A DNA stretch of 42,544 nucleotides from Armatimonadota bacterium (lineage in GTDB: Bacteria > Armatimonadota > JAAZEB01): contig JAAZEM010000018.1 of the NCBI GenBank assembly GCA_012512265.1, positions 1-42,544 of the forward strand, in the 5' to 3' direction. Under the pieces are notes generated by a model. The model was not told the DNA's origin and did no database searches. It saw only the letters and a list, made by a program, of their open reading frames with translations. Made by a program: the position numbers and the translations under genes. Shown here in pieces: positions 23,020 through 30,877 of this stretch (position 1 is its first letter; each line of letters begins with the position of its first letter).

Positions 23020-23697
23020 ATGATGCCCAGGCGACTGAACCGCGGGGGAGACCGCGGCTTCACCCTCATTGAGCTGCTTGTGGTGATTGCCATCATTAGC
23101 ATGCTCGCCAGCATGCTAATGCCTGTCTACTCGCGCGCGAGAGAGTCGGCGCGCAAGATCGTCTGCACCAGTAACCTGAAACAGATCGCTACGGCGATCA
23201 GCATGTACACGGCCGACCACGATGACTGCTATCCGATCGCCTGGGCTTTCTGGGGCCCGGTGAACTCGCCACCGCTTCCGATGACGCCCAACCTCAAGAC
23301 GTGCGTCGGCCCCTACGTGAAGAACGATGAGGTGTGGTGGTGCCCCACCTGGTCCGGGCGCTACGGGATCAACGCCTGGGGCAACCCCAATGGGAGTGGG
23401 TTCGACTTCATCGTGCCTTCCGCGACCACACAGGAGGTGATCGGCGCCCCTGCCTCGGACACGAGTCCTGGCTCCTGCTGGTCAGATGCGTCTTTGACGA
23501 TGCCGACCGACTACCCGCTTCTCTGGTGCGGGTCCCACTGGACGAACGCCCTCAATGCCCACTCCGGAGCGAACGATGGGGCGTTCCGAGCAGGGAACGA
23601 CCGAGGCGGAACAAACATCGCCTACGCCGATGGGCACGTGAAGTGGGTGCCCCTCGACTGGAATAAGTGGATCCAGATCTACCAGACCCGGCGCTGA
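23020..23697 (+). CDS. Pseudopilin-like protein (prepilin-type N-terminal cleavage)
   Basis: This protein of about 225 residues begins with a basic leader and [21 protein letters not shown], the type III (prepilin peptidase) signal with cleavage expected between Gly and Phe. The conserved Glu at mature position 5 is present. [22 protein letters not shown] follows, and the C-terminal [10 protein letters not shown] motif is typical of the large DUF1559-like family of Armatimonadota and Planctomycetes. It has six cysteines after the leader. GGAGGA precedes tandem ATG codons at 23020 and 23023; either could be used. It would insert in the inner membrane and be assembled or exposed by a type II/IV machinery encoded elsewhere. 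A small membrane protein gene follows 20 bases downstream. Confidence 0.92.
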   Translation: MMPRRLNRGGDRGFTLIELLVVIAIISMLASMLMPVYSRARESARKIVCTSNLKQIATAISMYTADHDDCYPIAWAFWGPVNSPPLPMTPNLKTCVGPYVKNDEVWWCPTWSGRYGINAWGNPNGSGFDFIVPSATTQEVIGAPASDTSPGSCWSDASLTMPTDYPLLWCGSHWTNALNAHSGANDGAFRAGNDRGGTNIAYADGHVKWVPLDWNKWIQIYQTRR

Positions 23698-23717
23698 CCG
23701 GGCGGGGAGAGAGAGCG

Positions 23718-24317
23718 ATGATCACGGGAATCCTCTTGCGGTTGGCGCTGTGCGCGCTCTTCTTCGCGGTGGCCCGCTATGCCTTGAAGCCGGAGACCTT
23801 CTCGACGATGCTCGGGGATCTGGCGGAGCGCTTCTACAAGCCGCGCGATGCCTTCGACAAGGCGAACGCCTATCTGCCCCGCCTGGTCCAGCTTTGCTAT
23901 GCCTTTAGCGCGCTCTTCTTTATCTTCACCTGGACGTTCCTCTACCATCACGTGCGCCAGCTGAAGGTAGTGACCGACCCGGAGGGGGGCCTGCGCCCCT
24001 ACACCGCGCCGGCCACGCCGGGCGGGGCAAATCCCTACTCGGGCCTGGCCCCTGGCCAACCATCCGCGCAGCCTGGCGCGGGGCAGCTCTATGGTGGCCA
24101 GACCTACGGTGGCCAGCCTCAGGGCCAGCCGGCACAGCCCTATGGCGGCCAATCTCAAGGCCAGCCCGCACAGCCGTATGGTGGTCAGCCTCAAGGCCAG
24201 CCAGCTCAACCCTATGGCGGCCAGCCCTATGGCGGCCAGCCTCAGGGCCAGCCGGCACGGCCGTATGGCGGCCAGACCCAGGGCCAGCTAGCTCAACCGT
24301 ACGGCGGCTCGCGGTAG
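23718..24317 (+). CDS. Two-helix membrane protein with a Gly/Gln/Pro/Tyr repeat tail
   Basis: This 199-residue protein is not recognised as any named family. It has two hydrophobic helices, at the N-terminus ([19 protein letters not shown]) and near residues 55-78 ([21 protein letters not shown]). A low-complexity tail from about residue 95 follows. The tail contains about five copies of a 12-residue unit close to [12 protein letters not shown], with two partial units. Proline/glutamine-rich tails of this type are often flexible or involved in self-association; the role here is unknown. ATG 23718 has GGGGAGAGAG upstream. The gene starts 20 bases after the pseudopilin and probably shares its transcript. 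Confidence 0.78.
   Translation: MITGILLRLALCALFFAVARYALKPETFSTMLGDLAERFYKPRDAFDKANAYLPRLVQLCYAFSALFFIFTWTFLYHHVRQLKVVTDPEGGLRPYTAPATPGGANPYSGLAPGQPSAQPGAGQLYGGQTYGGQPQGQPAQPYGGQSQGQPAQPYGGQPQGQPAQPYGGQPYGGQPQGQPARPYGGQTQGQLAQPYGGSR
24091..24312 (+). repeat. Degenerate 36-base tandem repeat within a coding region
   Basis: About five copies of a unit near TATGGCGGCCAGCCTCAGG plus GCCAGCCGGCACAGCCC encode the repeated 12-residue tail of the membrane protein. Copies differ mostly at synonymous positions, so the peptide repeat appears to be maintained by selection rather than by recent duplication. Confidence 0.85.
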
Positions 24318-24396
24318 GGCGCGCATCCGGCGAAGGCGATTGCCGAATTGAGCGGAAGCCCGAAGAGCGGTGCTTCTCAAGAAGGAGGATCGAGCT

Positions 24397-25671
24397 GTGA
24401 TTGAGGCAGGCGTCGCGATACGCGATATCACCCCCAAGGGTACGGTCTGGATGGATGGCTACGGCGCTCGTGACCGTCCCTCGGAGGGGGTTTACGCGCC
24501 TCTGACGGCGCGTGCCCTTGCCCTGCGCACGGGGGAGACGACCGCCGCGATCGTTGTTGCGGATATTCTCAATCTGGATCGGACGCAAGAAGCGCTTCTC
24601 CGCGAGAGCATCTGCACGGCGACGGGCCTGGATCCGGAGGCGGTCATTCTGTGCGCGACGCATACGCACTGCGGGGCGCGGGTGGCCGACTTGATGACGC
24701 CCGGCGATCCAGACCCTGCCTATCTGACCCATCTTTGGGGCGCGATGCGCGATGCCGTGGCCGAAGCCCTGGATCGCCTCCAGCCGGCGAAACTCACATT
24801 CTCTCGCGCGCGCAGTTGCATGGGGATCAATCGCCGGCTCCCCGATGGCGAAGGCGGCGTGCGGTTCCATCCGAATCCCGAGGGGGTGATTGATCGCGAT
24901 CTCGACACCTTCTGGCTCACCACGCCCGACGGCGCCCCACTCGCCTCGGTGACTACGTATGGCTGCCATCCCACGTCGCGCTCGGGCTACCTCCTCGGCC
25001 CGGATTACCCGGGCTTCTTGCGTGCCGGGATCGAGCGGGAATGGGGCGGCACCGCGCTCTTCCTCACCGGGTGCGCCGGCAACATTCGTCCGGCGTTCCT
25101 GGATGCCAATGGACGGTTCCGAAGCGCCGAAGTCGCCGAGGTGGAGGCCGCTGGCGAAGCGATGGCGGCGGAGGCCCTGGCTGGTCGCGCCGGCACGGTT
25201 GCGCTCGACGCTCCATCCCTGCGCGTTACTCTGGGTACGGCGTCGCTTCCTATCGCCGAGGCCCCTCAGCGGGAGAGACTGGAAGCACTCGCGGCGGGGG
25301 ATGATCCCGCGGCGGCAAAGTGGGCGCGCCGCATCCTCGAAAAGCTGGCAGAGGGGCCGCTGCCAGAGCGGACTCCCTTCACCATCCAGACACTCCGCCT
25401 GGATGCCCGGCACGCATTCGTCTTCCTGGCGGGCGAGGTGGTGACCGAGATCGGGTTGCGGATCAAACAGACCTATCCCTATCAGGCGATTACACCTGTG
25501 GCTTATTCCAACGGCCTGGTTGGCTACGTGCCGTCGCGTTCTATCCACCCGCAAGGGGGCTACGAGGTCCTGGGTTCCTACCGCTTCTACTACCAGCCCG
25601 CTCCCTTCACGCCGGATGTGGAGGACGTCATCCTGGCCGAAGTCAAGCGGCAGATGGAGTTCGAGTGCTGA
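24397..25671 (+). CDS. Neutral/alkaline ceramidase-like hydrolase
   Basis: This 424-residue protein is related to the N-terminal domain of neutral/alkaline non-lysosomal ceramidases, zinc amidases that hydrolyse N-acyl sphingosine. Family landmarks are AGVAIRDITPKG at the start, CATHTHCGARV (His zinc ligands), TTYGCHPTSRSG, GPDYPGFLR, LFLTGCAGNIRP and, near the end, PVAYSNGLVGYVPS. No signal peptide is present, unlike secreted ceramidases. Cytoplasmic members of this family are common in bacteria and usually have no proven substrate, so ceramide hydrolysis is not certain. GTG 24397 is chosen because AAGGAGG lies eight bases upstream. The stop codon TGA shares its last base with the ATG of the nitroreductase. 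Confidence 0.85.
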   Translation: MIEAGVAIRDITPKGTVWMDGYGARDRPSEGVYAPLTARALALRTGETTAAIVVADILNLDRTQEALLRESICTATGLDPEAVILCATHTHCGARVADLMTPGDPDPAYLTHLWGAMRDAVAEALDRLQPAKLTFSRARSCMGINRRLPDGEGGVRFHPNPEGVIDRDLDTFWLTTPDGAPLASVTTYGCHPTSRSGYLLGPDYPGFLRAGIEREWGGTALFLTGCAGNIRPAFLDANGRFRSAEVAEVEAAGEAMAAEALAGRAGTVALDAPSLRVTLGTASLPIAEAPQRERLEALAAGDDPAAAKWARRILEKLAEGPLPERTPFTIQTLRLDARHAFVFLAGEVVTEIGLRIKQTYPYQAITPVAYSNGLVGYVPSRSIHPQGGYEVLGSYRFYYQPAPFTPDVEDVILAEVKRQMEFEC

Positions 25672-26177
25672 TGAGCTTTTACGATCTGATCGAGCGACGG
25701 CGCAGCGTGCGCCGCTATCAGGAGACGTCGGTTTCAGAGGAGAGCGTGCGCCGGGTCGCCGAGGCGGCCCGGCTGGCGCCCTCGGCCTGCAACAACCAGC
25801 CGTGGCACCTTTTCGTCGTGCGCGATCCAGAGACACGGCGGGCGCTTTTCCCCGGGGCCGGGCAGGCATGGATCGCCGCCGCGCCCGTGGTGCTTGTAAT
25901 GTGCAGCCGCCCGTCCGAGGCGTGGGTACGCCGCTACGATGGCAAGAACCACGCCGATATCGATGTGGCGATTGCCATGGAGCATGTCGTGCTCGCCGCC
26001 ACCGAGGAGGGCCTGGGCACCTGCTGGATCTGTGCCTTCGACCCGCAGCTTTTCCGAGACGTGCTGAAGCTGCCTGCGGATCTGGAGCCGGTCGCGGCGA
26101 CGCCGCTCGGGGTGCCGGATGAAGCACCCCCGGCCCGCCCGCGCAAAGATCTCGAGGAGCTCGTGACCTGGCTTTGA
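25671..26177 (+). CDS. Nitroreductase-family flavoprotein
   Basis: This 168-residue protein is of the compact FMN-dependent nitroreductase kind, which reduces nitro compounds, quinones or other electrophiles with NAD(P)H. Seen are the N-terminal IERRRSVRRYQ, the FMN-binding LAPSACNNQPWHLFVV, and AIAMEHVVLAATEEGLGTCWICAF followed by ATPLGVPDE. ATG 25671 overlaps the ceramidase-like stop by one base (TGATG), showing translational coupling. The physiological substrate is unknown. A strong hairpin follows its stop. Confidence 0.93.
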   Translation: MSFYDLIERRRSVRRYQETSVSEESVRRVAEAARLAPSACNNQPWHLFVVRDPETRRALFPGAGQAWIAAAPVVLVMCSRPSEAWVRRYDGKNHADIDVAIAMEHVVLAATEEGLGTCWICAFDPQLFRDVLKLPADLEPVAATPLGVPDEAPPARPRKDLEELVTWL

Positions 26178-26206
26178 GCGGGGCGTCGCGCGTGAAGGCA
26201 CGAAAC

Positions 26207-26245
26207 GTCGGGGGGCTGGAACCCACATGGTTCCAGCCCCCCGAC
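26207..26245 (+). terminator. Terminator between converging genes
   Basis: Exact 17-base arms GTCGGGGGGCTGGAACC (26207-26223) and its complement (26229-26245) enclose a five-base loop, 29 bases after the nitroreductase stop. It faces the end of the minus-strand pseudopilin gene. TATCT follows, so the U tract is poor; the symmetric stem could act in both directions. Confidence 0.75.
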
Positions 26246-26333
26246 TATCTGGCGCCGGCGCGCAAGAGGCAACGCCTGGCGTGAGGAACCCTCCTGCCGG
26301 GCGTTGCCCCATCCAGAGCGGGCGGGTTGGCAC

Positions 26334-26966
26334 TTAGGGCTGCTGCAGCTCGAAGTGCCAATCCTTGGTCGCGGTCACCGTGCTGGTCCACTTGCGCCAC
26401 TTCACGTGCCCGTCGCCAAAGAGGTTGTTGTAGCCATCCGAGTGGCGGTTCACCGGAGGCATATAGGCGGCCGTCTCGGTGGACCCGGGGTTCGGCAGCC
26501 GGCGGTAGTTGTTATCGCGCTCCGTGACGAGCACCGTGCCCACAGGATCCTCCATGCTGGCTAGCGACGCGCCGCCATTACTCCCTACGTATAGGTTGTA
26601 GGCATAGTCGCAGACATAGCCCTCGGTGCCACCGCTGCCGGTGATGGAGGTGTGGTCCGCGTCGCTGGGACACCAGAGAATCTGGGAGTTCTTCAGATAG
26701 GGCTGGAGCCTCTCGTACCAGTACAGCCAGCCCTTGCTGACTTTGTCATCATACGACGTCCAGCCGATGCAGACCGGAAAGCGCTCGTCGTAGTCCTGGG
26801 CATACTGCATAAACGCAAGGCCTATCTGCTTCAGATTGCTCTGGCAGTTGCTCTTGCGCGCATTCTCGCGCGCTCGCGCGAAGACAGGGAAGAGGATTGC
26901 CGCTAGTATAGCGATGATGGCTATGACGACGAGCAACTCAATGAGGGTAAAGCCTCTCTGTTTCAC
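26334..26966 (-). CDS. Pseudopilin-like protein (DUF1559 type)
   Basis: This 210-residue protein begins [18 protein letters not shown], a very short prepilin leader with Gly-Phe cleavage and Glu at position 5. It continues with [39 protein letters not shown] and ends with [10 protein letters not shown]. This is the most typical Armatimonadota form of the three in the window. Structure expected: one N-terminal helix in the membrane and a globular exported domain containing several cysteines (NCQSN, PVCIGW, ILWCPSD, YVCDYA). GTG 26966 is preferred over the upstream TTG (26972) because AAAGGAG is then six bases away. The function of individual members is unknown. Confidence 0.94.
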   Translation of the reverse strand: MKQRGFTLIELLVVIAIIAILAAILFPVFARARENARKSNCQSNLKQIGLAFMQYAQDYDERFPVCIGWTSYDDKVSKGWLYWYERLQPYLKNSQILWCPSDADHTSITGSGGTEGYVCDYAYNLYVGSNGGASLASMEDPVGTVLVTERDNNYRRLPNPGSTETAAYMPPVNRHSDGYNNLFGDGHVKWRKWTSTVTATKDWHFELQQP

Positions 26967-27057
26967 ACGCAACTCCTTTCGACTCGGGCCCGGCCCTGGC
27001 AGGCGCCATTTTGCCCCATGGAAAGATTCGTCGCGCGTGAGGGGTTTCCTCGAGGGA

Positions 27058-27789
27058 CTATTGCACCCGGGTGTCCCAACAAGCCATCAAGGCATCATAG
27101 GAGAGTGACTTCACGTGCCAATCGGCGAAGAGAACCTGATAGCGGTACTCCTGGTAGTTGCCACGACCACCATGCCAGCCACCATGGAGATCCTCTAGCA
27201 CGTTGATCGCTGCGGGCTGCTCCAGGCCGCTGATCGTCTTTCCGGAAAAGGAGAGCTCCGTGCGATAGGCGTAGCTGCACGCGTGTTGGGCAAAGACGCT
27301 TGGTTGGGCAGTAAACTGCACGTTTGAGATCTCCAGGATGCCGCTGTGACCGGTATCACTGGGGCAGCGCCAGGTCTCCTTGTTCCTCACATAGGGATCG
27401 ATGACGTCATGCAGGAGGGGGAGCGCGCCAAGCATCGCCTGCCATTGCGGGTGGGCGCCCCAGATCTGCGGGAAGAGCTTGTCGATGATATCCACGCCGG
27501 CGGGAAAGCGTTCGTCCCAATCCTGAGCGTACATGCAAAGCGCCTGGCCGAGCTGGCGAAGATTCGACGCGCACGTGGCCGCGCGAGCCTTTTCGCGGGC
27601 GCGCGCGAAGACGGGGAGAAGGACCGCAGCCAGGATAGCCAGGATGGCGATCACCACGAGCAGCTCGATCAGGGTGAACCCCGGCGTGCGAGTGCATCGA
27701 ACAGGGCGCCACGAGTCTGCGAGCGCGGTTGCACCGTACCGGTAAGCGATTTGAATGCGCGGGCTGTGACCAATAGGGGCTTTCCTCAC
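27058..27789 (-). CDS. Pseudopilin-like protein with long leader
   Basis: This 243-residue protein has an unusually long basic leader of about 37 residues before [18 protein letters not shown], the prepilin peptidase site. [39 protein letters not shown] and, near the C-terminus, [12 protein letters not shown] follow; the usual Gly of the DGHVK motif is Trp here. GTG 27789 is supported by AGGAGG at five bases and by a good promoter at 27881-27909, so the long leader seems real. A start nearer the cleavage site has no better ribosome site. It is on the same strand as the pseudopilin at 26966 with 91 bases between, so the two may share a transcript. Confidence 0.92.
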   Translation of the reverse strand: MRKAPIGHSPRIQIAYRYGATALADSWRPVRCTRTPGFTLIELLVVIAILAILAAVLLPVFARAREKARAATCASNLRQLGQALCMYAQDWDERFPAGVDIIDKLFPQIWGAHPQWQAMLGALPLLHDVIDPYVRNKETWRCPSDTGHSGILEISNVQFTAQPSVFAQHACSYAYRTELSFSGKTISGLEQPAAINVLEDLHGGWHGGRGNYQEYRYQVLFADWHVKSLSYDALMACWDTRVQ

Positions 27790-27880
27790 GGCAGCCTCCT
27801 GACCAGGACGCCAGCGGCAGGAAGGACTTCCGACGATCTGGGAAGCACCACGAGTCCCTGGGGTCCATGCGCCTGCTCAC

Positions 27881-27909
27881 ATTCTATCACCGAGGGTGCC
27901 TGCCGTCAA
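27881..27909 (-). promoter_or_regulatory. Promoter of the minus-strand pseudopilin genes
   Basis: On the minus strand TTGACG (27909-27904) and TAGAAT (27886-27881) are 17 bases apart, each five of six matches to consensus. Transcription would start about 85 bases upstream of GTG 27789. Confidence 0.75.
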
Positions 27910-27956
27910 CAGGCGGAAGGCGCACCGAAAGTGTCATTCAATGGGTGGTGCGGAGG

Positions 27957-28361
27957 TTAGGCGAGGGCTTCTGGTGAGGCTTTCGGCCGGGAACCGCTCG
28001 CTTCGCAACCGCTCCGATCTTCATCTAGCAGCCCCCGCCGGCACGCCCAGCAGAGGGCCTCGATCCGTGTGCGCACACCTGCTCGCTTATAGATATGCTC
28101 CAGATGGGCGTCCACCGTCTTTAGGGCAATGCCGAGGGCGCGGGCGGTCATCTCTCGCGAACCATAGCGCCGGAGGGCGCGCAGGACCTGCACCTGACGA
28201 GCGGTTAGGATGTTGCACGGCTCGAGCGTAGGCACCTCGCAAGAGCTCGGCGCGTCCGCCTCCATTACCTCGAAGCCGTGCCCGCGGAGGATAGACGCGA
28301 GCAATGAACGTTCCGTCCGCGACAAGCCGACGATTCGGAGACATGGCTTCCGTGCCATCAT
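27957..28361 (-). CDS. Small LuxR/NarL-type HTH regulator with receiver-like stump
   Basis: This 134-residue protein has a complete C-terminal LuxR-type DNA-binding domain (ILTARQVQVLRALRRYGSREMTARALGIALKTVDAHLEHIYKRAGVRTRIEAL, about residues 50-105). The first 45 residues (CLRIVGLSRTERSLLASILRGHGFEVMEAD) resemble the beta1-alpha1-beta2 beginning of a receiver domain, but the phosphorylated Asp and everything after it are missing. It is therefore probably not controlled by a standard histidine kinase. ATG 28361 (followed by a second ATG at 28358) is chosen with GGAAGA just upstream; the frame continues further without a better site. It is divergent from the NagZ-like gene across an 875-base gap. 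The target genes are unknown. Confidence 0.82.
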   Translation of the reverse strand: MMARKPCLRIVGLSRTERSLLASILRGHGFEVMEADAPSSCEVPTLEPCNILTARQVQVLRALRRYGSREMTARALGIALKTVDAHLEHIYKRAGVRTRIEALCWACRRGLLDEDRSGCEASGSRPKASPEALA

Positions 28362-29236
28362 TCTTCCACCGACATGGTTCCCAAACGGTATCTCATCTGT
28401 CACGATCATCCGGGGATGCTGGAAGCAAGATTCCCTCGCGTGCCATCATCCCCTGCGCACGCGGGGTCTAGGAGGGTCGCCTGCTCACCGGCGGCAGACG
28501 GCTCTGAAGTGCCCGGCTGGCGTGGAAACCCCCACGCGGTCAACTGCTCCAGCATCATGCTCTGCCTTGGGCGAGCGGCGGGGCCCCCCCCGCCGAAGTA
28601 TCGCGGGCCACCTCGTCCTAGAATGGAGCAGTCGGGAGAAACGACGGCCCCCGGTCCAACGATTCGGCTCACACCTGGCCCAAGCCCCCTGGCGAGCGCC
28701 AGGGGAGTGACATGGGGAATGACACACCGACCGGACGCAGCCGCGCCTGAGGCCAGAGTGCCTTCAGACTGCTCATGGAGAGAGGAGAGTGCGCACGCGG
28801 GGAATCCATTGCGTGTGCTCTGGCGGGGCCTGGGCTCCAGGAGACCAGAGCGGTCTCCCATGTCATGGCCTTCGCCTGCCAAACCTTGCGTCCTCTCGCA
28901 GCGGCGAGAGGCCCGCGGTTCCAGCTCCCACTAAGCGAAAAGGGACGAGCGAGCGGGCGGGAATCGCTCGGCAGCGAAGCGTTTACCTTTCCACAATCGG
29001 CCCATTCACTCGGCCAACCCGCGTGGATCATACCACATCGCATGCCGAACGGGCAACTGGTGTTTCTACCGGAAATTGGTATAGGGGCAATGCCCTACAA
29101 GGCATGGGGCGATTTGATGAACGCGCGTCGGGAGGGAGGAGTGGTGCTGTGGGGCAAAGGAAGGTTCGCCTGGAGTGGCGTAGACTCCTATGGCGCGGGC
29201 CGATGCGACCCGCGTTCGGATGGGGGAGAAAGCGTG
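28362..29236. other. Hairpin-rich 875-base gap without a recognised gene
   Basis: No convincing protein is encoded here, although frames are open, including one that runs into the NagZ-like gene. The plus strand contains several perfect hairpins: GCGTGG/CCACGC (28520-28537), CGGCGGGG/CCCCGCCG (28576-28595), CCCCTGGCG/CGCCAGGGG (28686-28705), GGAGACC/GGTCTCC (28840-28858), CCTCTCGC/GCGAGAGG (28892-28911) and CGAGCGA/TCGCTCG (28946-28970). A 12-base sequence GCGCACGCGGGG occurs at 28455 and 28791 and again at 30828. No full promoter consensus was found on either strand. Decayed genes, a small RNA or a mobile remnant are possible. Confidence 0.5.
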
Positions 29237-30802
29237 ATGGATGAGCGTGAAGCACGATCGTTGGTGGCGCAGGTGCTGGTGCTTCGGGGCACCCCGAACT
29301 GGCGTGAGGAGGAAGACCGCCTCGTCGCCTCCGGGGCGGTGCTGAACTCGCAGGTGGGCGGCCCCGACATCGCCGCCCGGTGCGCGGCGTTGCGCCAAAT
29401 GGCGCCCGGGCCGATGCTGCTCCAGTGTGATATGGAGACAGGGAGCGGCTTTGCCTTCGACGGGACGCAGATCCCGCCGCTGATGGCCCTTGGTGCTGCC
29501 GGGAGCGAGGAGCTGGCCCGGGCCTGGGGCTACGCAGTGGGCCTGGAAGGCCGGCGGCTCGGAATCGACGTCACCTGGAGCCCGGTGCTTGATGTCAACA
29601 CCAACCCGGATAACCCGATCATCAACGTCCGCTCCTTCGGCGAGGATGCCGGACTTGTCTCTCGCCTTGGCGCAGCGCTCACTCGCGGGATGAAAGAGAG
29701 CGGCCTCCATCCGTGCGCTAAGCACTGGCCAGGACATGGAGACGTGGCCGTGGATAGCCACATCTCGCTGCCTACCGTCAACGTGACGCGCGAGCGCCTG
29801 GAAGCCGTCGAGTGGCTGCCCTACCGGACGGCGCGCGCCGCAGGCCTCGAAAGCGTGATGACCGGCCACCTGCTGGTGCCCTCGCTCGACCCGGAGAACT
29901 GCTGTACTGTCAGCCCTGCGCAGATTAGCATCCTGCGCGACGACCTGGGCTTCCCAGGGCCGATCTTCACGGACTCGCTTGGCATGGAGGGGCTGCGCAC
30001 CACGCTCGATTCGACGGAGGCGGCCTGGCGGGCATTGGTGGCGGGCCATGATCAGGTTCTCATCGACTACAAGCGTCCTCCCAGCGAGAGTGTCGATGCC
30101 GTGGTTGAAGCCGTCCGCGACGGCAGTGTTCCCGAGGCACGCCTGCGAGCCGCGGCCTCCGTGGTCACGGCGCTAAAGGCCCGGCTGCGCGAGAATGCCC
30201 CGCTGCCCCCGGCGGAGGAGATTCGGTCCCACCTGGCGTCCGTAGCCCGGGCGGTCGCGGAGGCTTCCGTGACGGCGGTGGGCGCGCTCTCGGAGCGCCC
30301 CGACCTGGGCGAGAGGCCTCTGCTGATCGTGTGCGACGATCTGAAGCGCCGGGGTGTTGGCATTGCCGAGGAGCGTGAAGGCCAAGAGTTGCGGGGGACC
30401 CACCCGCTGGTGCGCATCCTGCGCGAGAAGGCGGGCTTCGAGACCCTCGTCTTCGACGAAGTGCCGACACCGCGGGATCTGGAAGCAGTGCGCGCTTCCG
30501 TGGCTGCCAGCACGGCGGTCGTGGGCGCGACTTTCGCGCACATCCTCTGCTACAAGGGGGAAGGCACGCGCCTGCCTGGAGCCCAGATCGAGCTGTGGCG
30601 CGAGGTGGCGGCCTCCGGCAAGCTCCGCGCGATGATGCTGTTCGAGTCGCCCTATGCCCTGGCCGACCTGCCCGCGGGCGTGCCGGTGGTCGTCGGCTAT
30701 GGGGCCGACTCCTTCACGCTCACCGCGGCTGCCGAGGCGCTTGCCGGCGAACGCCGCTGCCCCGGGCGGCTGCCGGTGACTGTCGCATCCATCGGAGACT
30801 AA
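29237..30802 (+). CDS. Glycoside hydrolase family 3, NagZ-like beta-N-acetylhexosaminidase
   Basis: This 521-residue protein has the GH3 barrel of NagZ, which removes N-acetylglucosamine from cell-wall muropeptides or other beta-linked sugars. Seen are MLLQCDMETGSGFAFDG, WSPVLDVNTNPDNPIINVRSFGED, the family signature CAKHWPGHGD and VAVDSHISLP, whose Asp-His pair supplies the NagZ-type general acid/base, and the nucleophile site GPIFTDSLGMEGL. A second, GH3 C-terminal-like domain (about residues 335-520) is present, as in Bacillus-type NagZ rather than the short E. coli enzyme. No signal peptide is seen, so it probably acts in the cytoplasm. ATG 29237 (or GTG 29234) follows GGGGGAG. The frame is open upstream to 28775 but that part looks non-coding. 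Confidence 0.9.
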   Translation: MDEREARSLVAQVLVLRGTPNWREEEDRLVASGAVLNSQVGGPDIAARCAALRQMAPGPMLLQCDMETGSGFAFDGTQIPPLMALGAAGSEELARAWGYAVGLEGRRLGIDVTWSPVLDVNTNPDNPIINVRSFGEDAGLVSRLGAALTRGMKESGLHPCAKHWPGHGDVAVDSHISLPTVNVTRERLEAVEWLPYRTARAAGLESVMTGHLLVPSLDPENCCTVSPAQISILRDDLGFPGPIFTDSLGMEGLRTTLDSTEAAWRALVAGHDQVLIDYKRPPSESVDAVVEAVRDGSVPEARLRAAASVVTALKARLRENAPLPPAEEIRSHLASVARAVAEASVTAVGALSERPDLGERPLLIVCDDLKRRGVGIAEEREGQELRGTHPLVRILREKAGFETLVFDEVPTPRDLEAVRASVAASTAVVGATFAHILCYKGEGTRLPGAQIELWREVAASGKLRAMMLFESPYALADLPAGVPVVVGYGADSFTLTAAAEALAGERRCPGRLPVTVASIGD

Positions 30803-30877
30803 GCCATCCCACAGCGAGCGCACGCGGGGTTCCGCCCCTCGCGATGCCAGCGGCGATGAAGGGGGAAGGGGATACGG

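Noticed and set aside
24091-24312. Tandem repeats considered as a CRISPR array
   Set aside because: There are no unique spacers; the repeats are in frame and encode a periodic peptide.
28775-29236. N-terminal extension of the NagZ-like protein
   Set aside because: The frame is open, but its translation looks random, contains none of the family, and the ribosome site GGGGGAG directly precedes ATG 29237.
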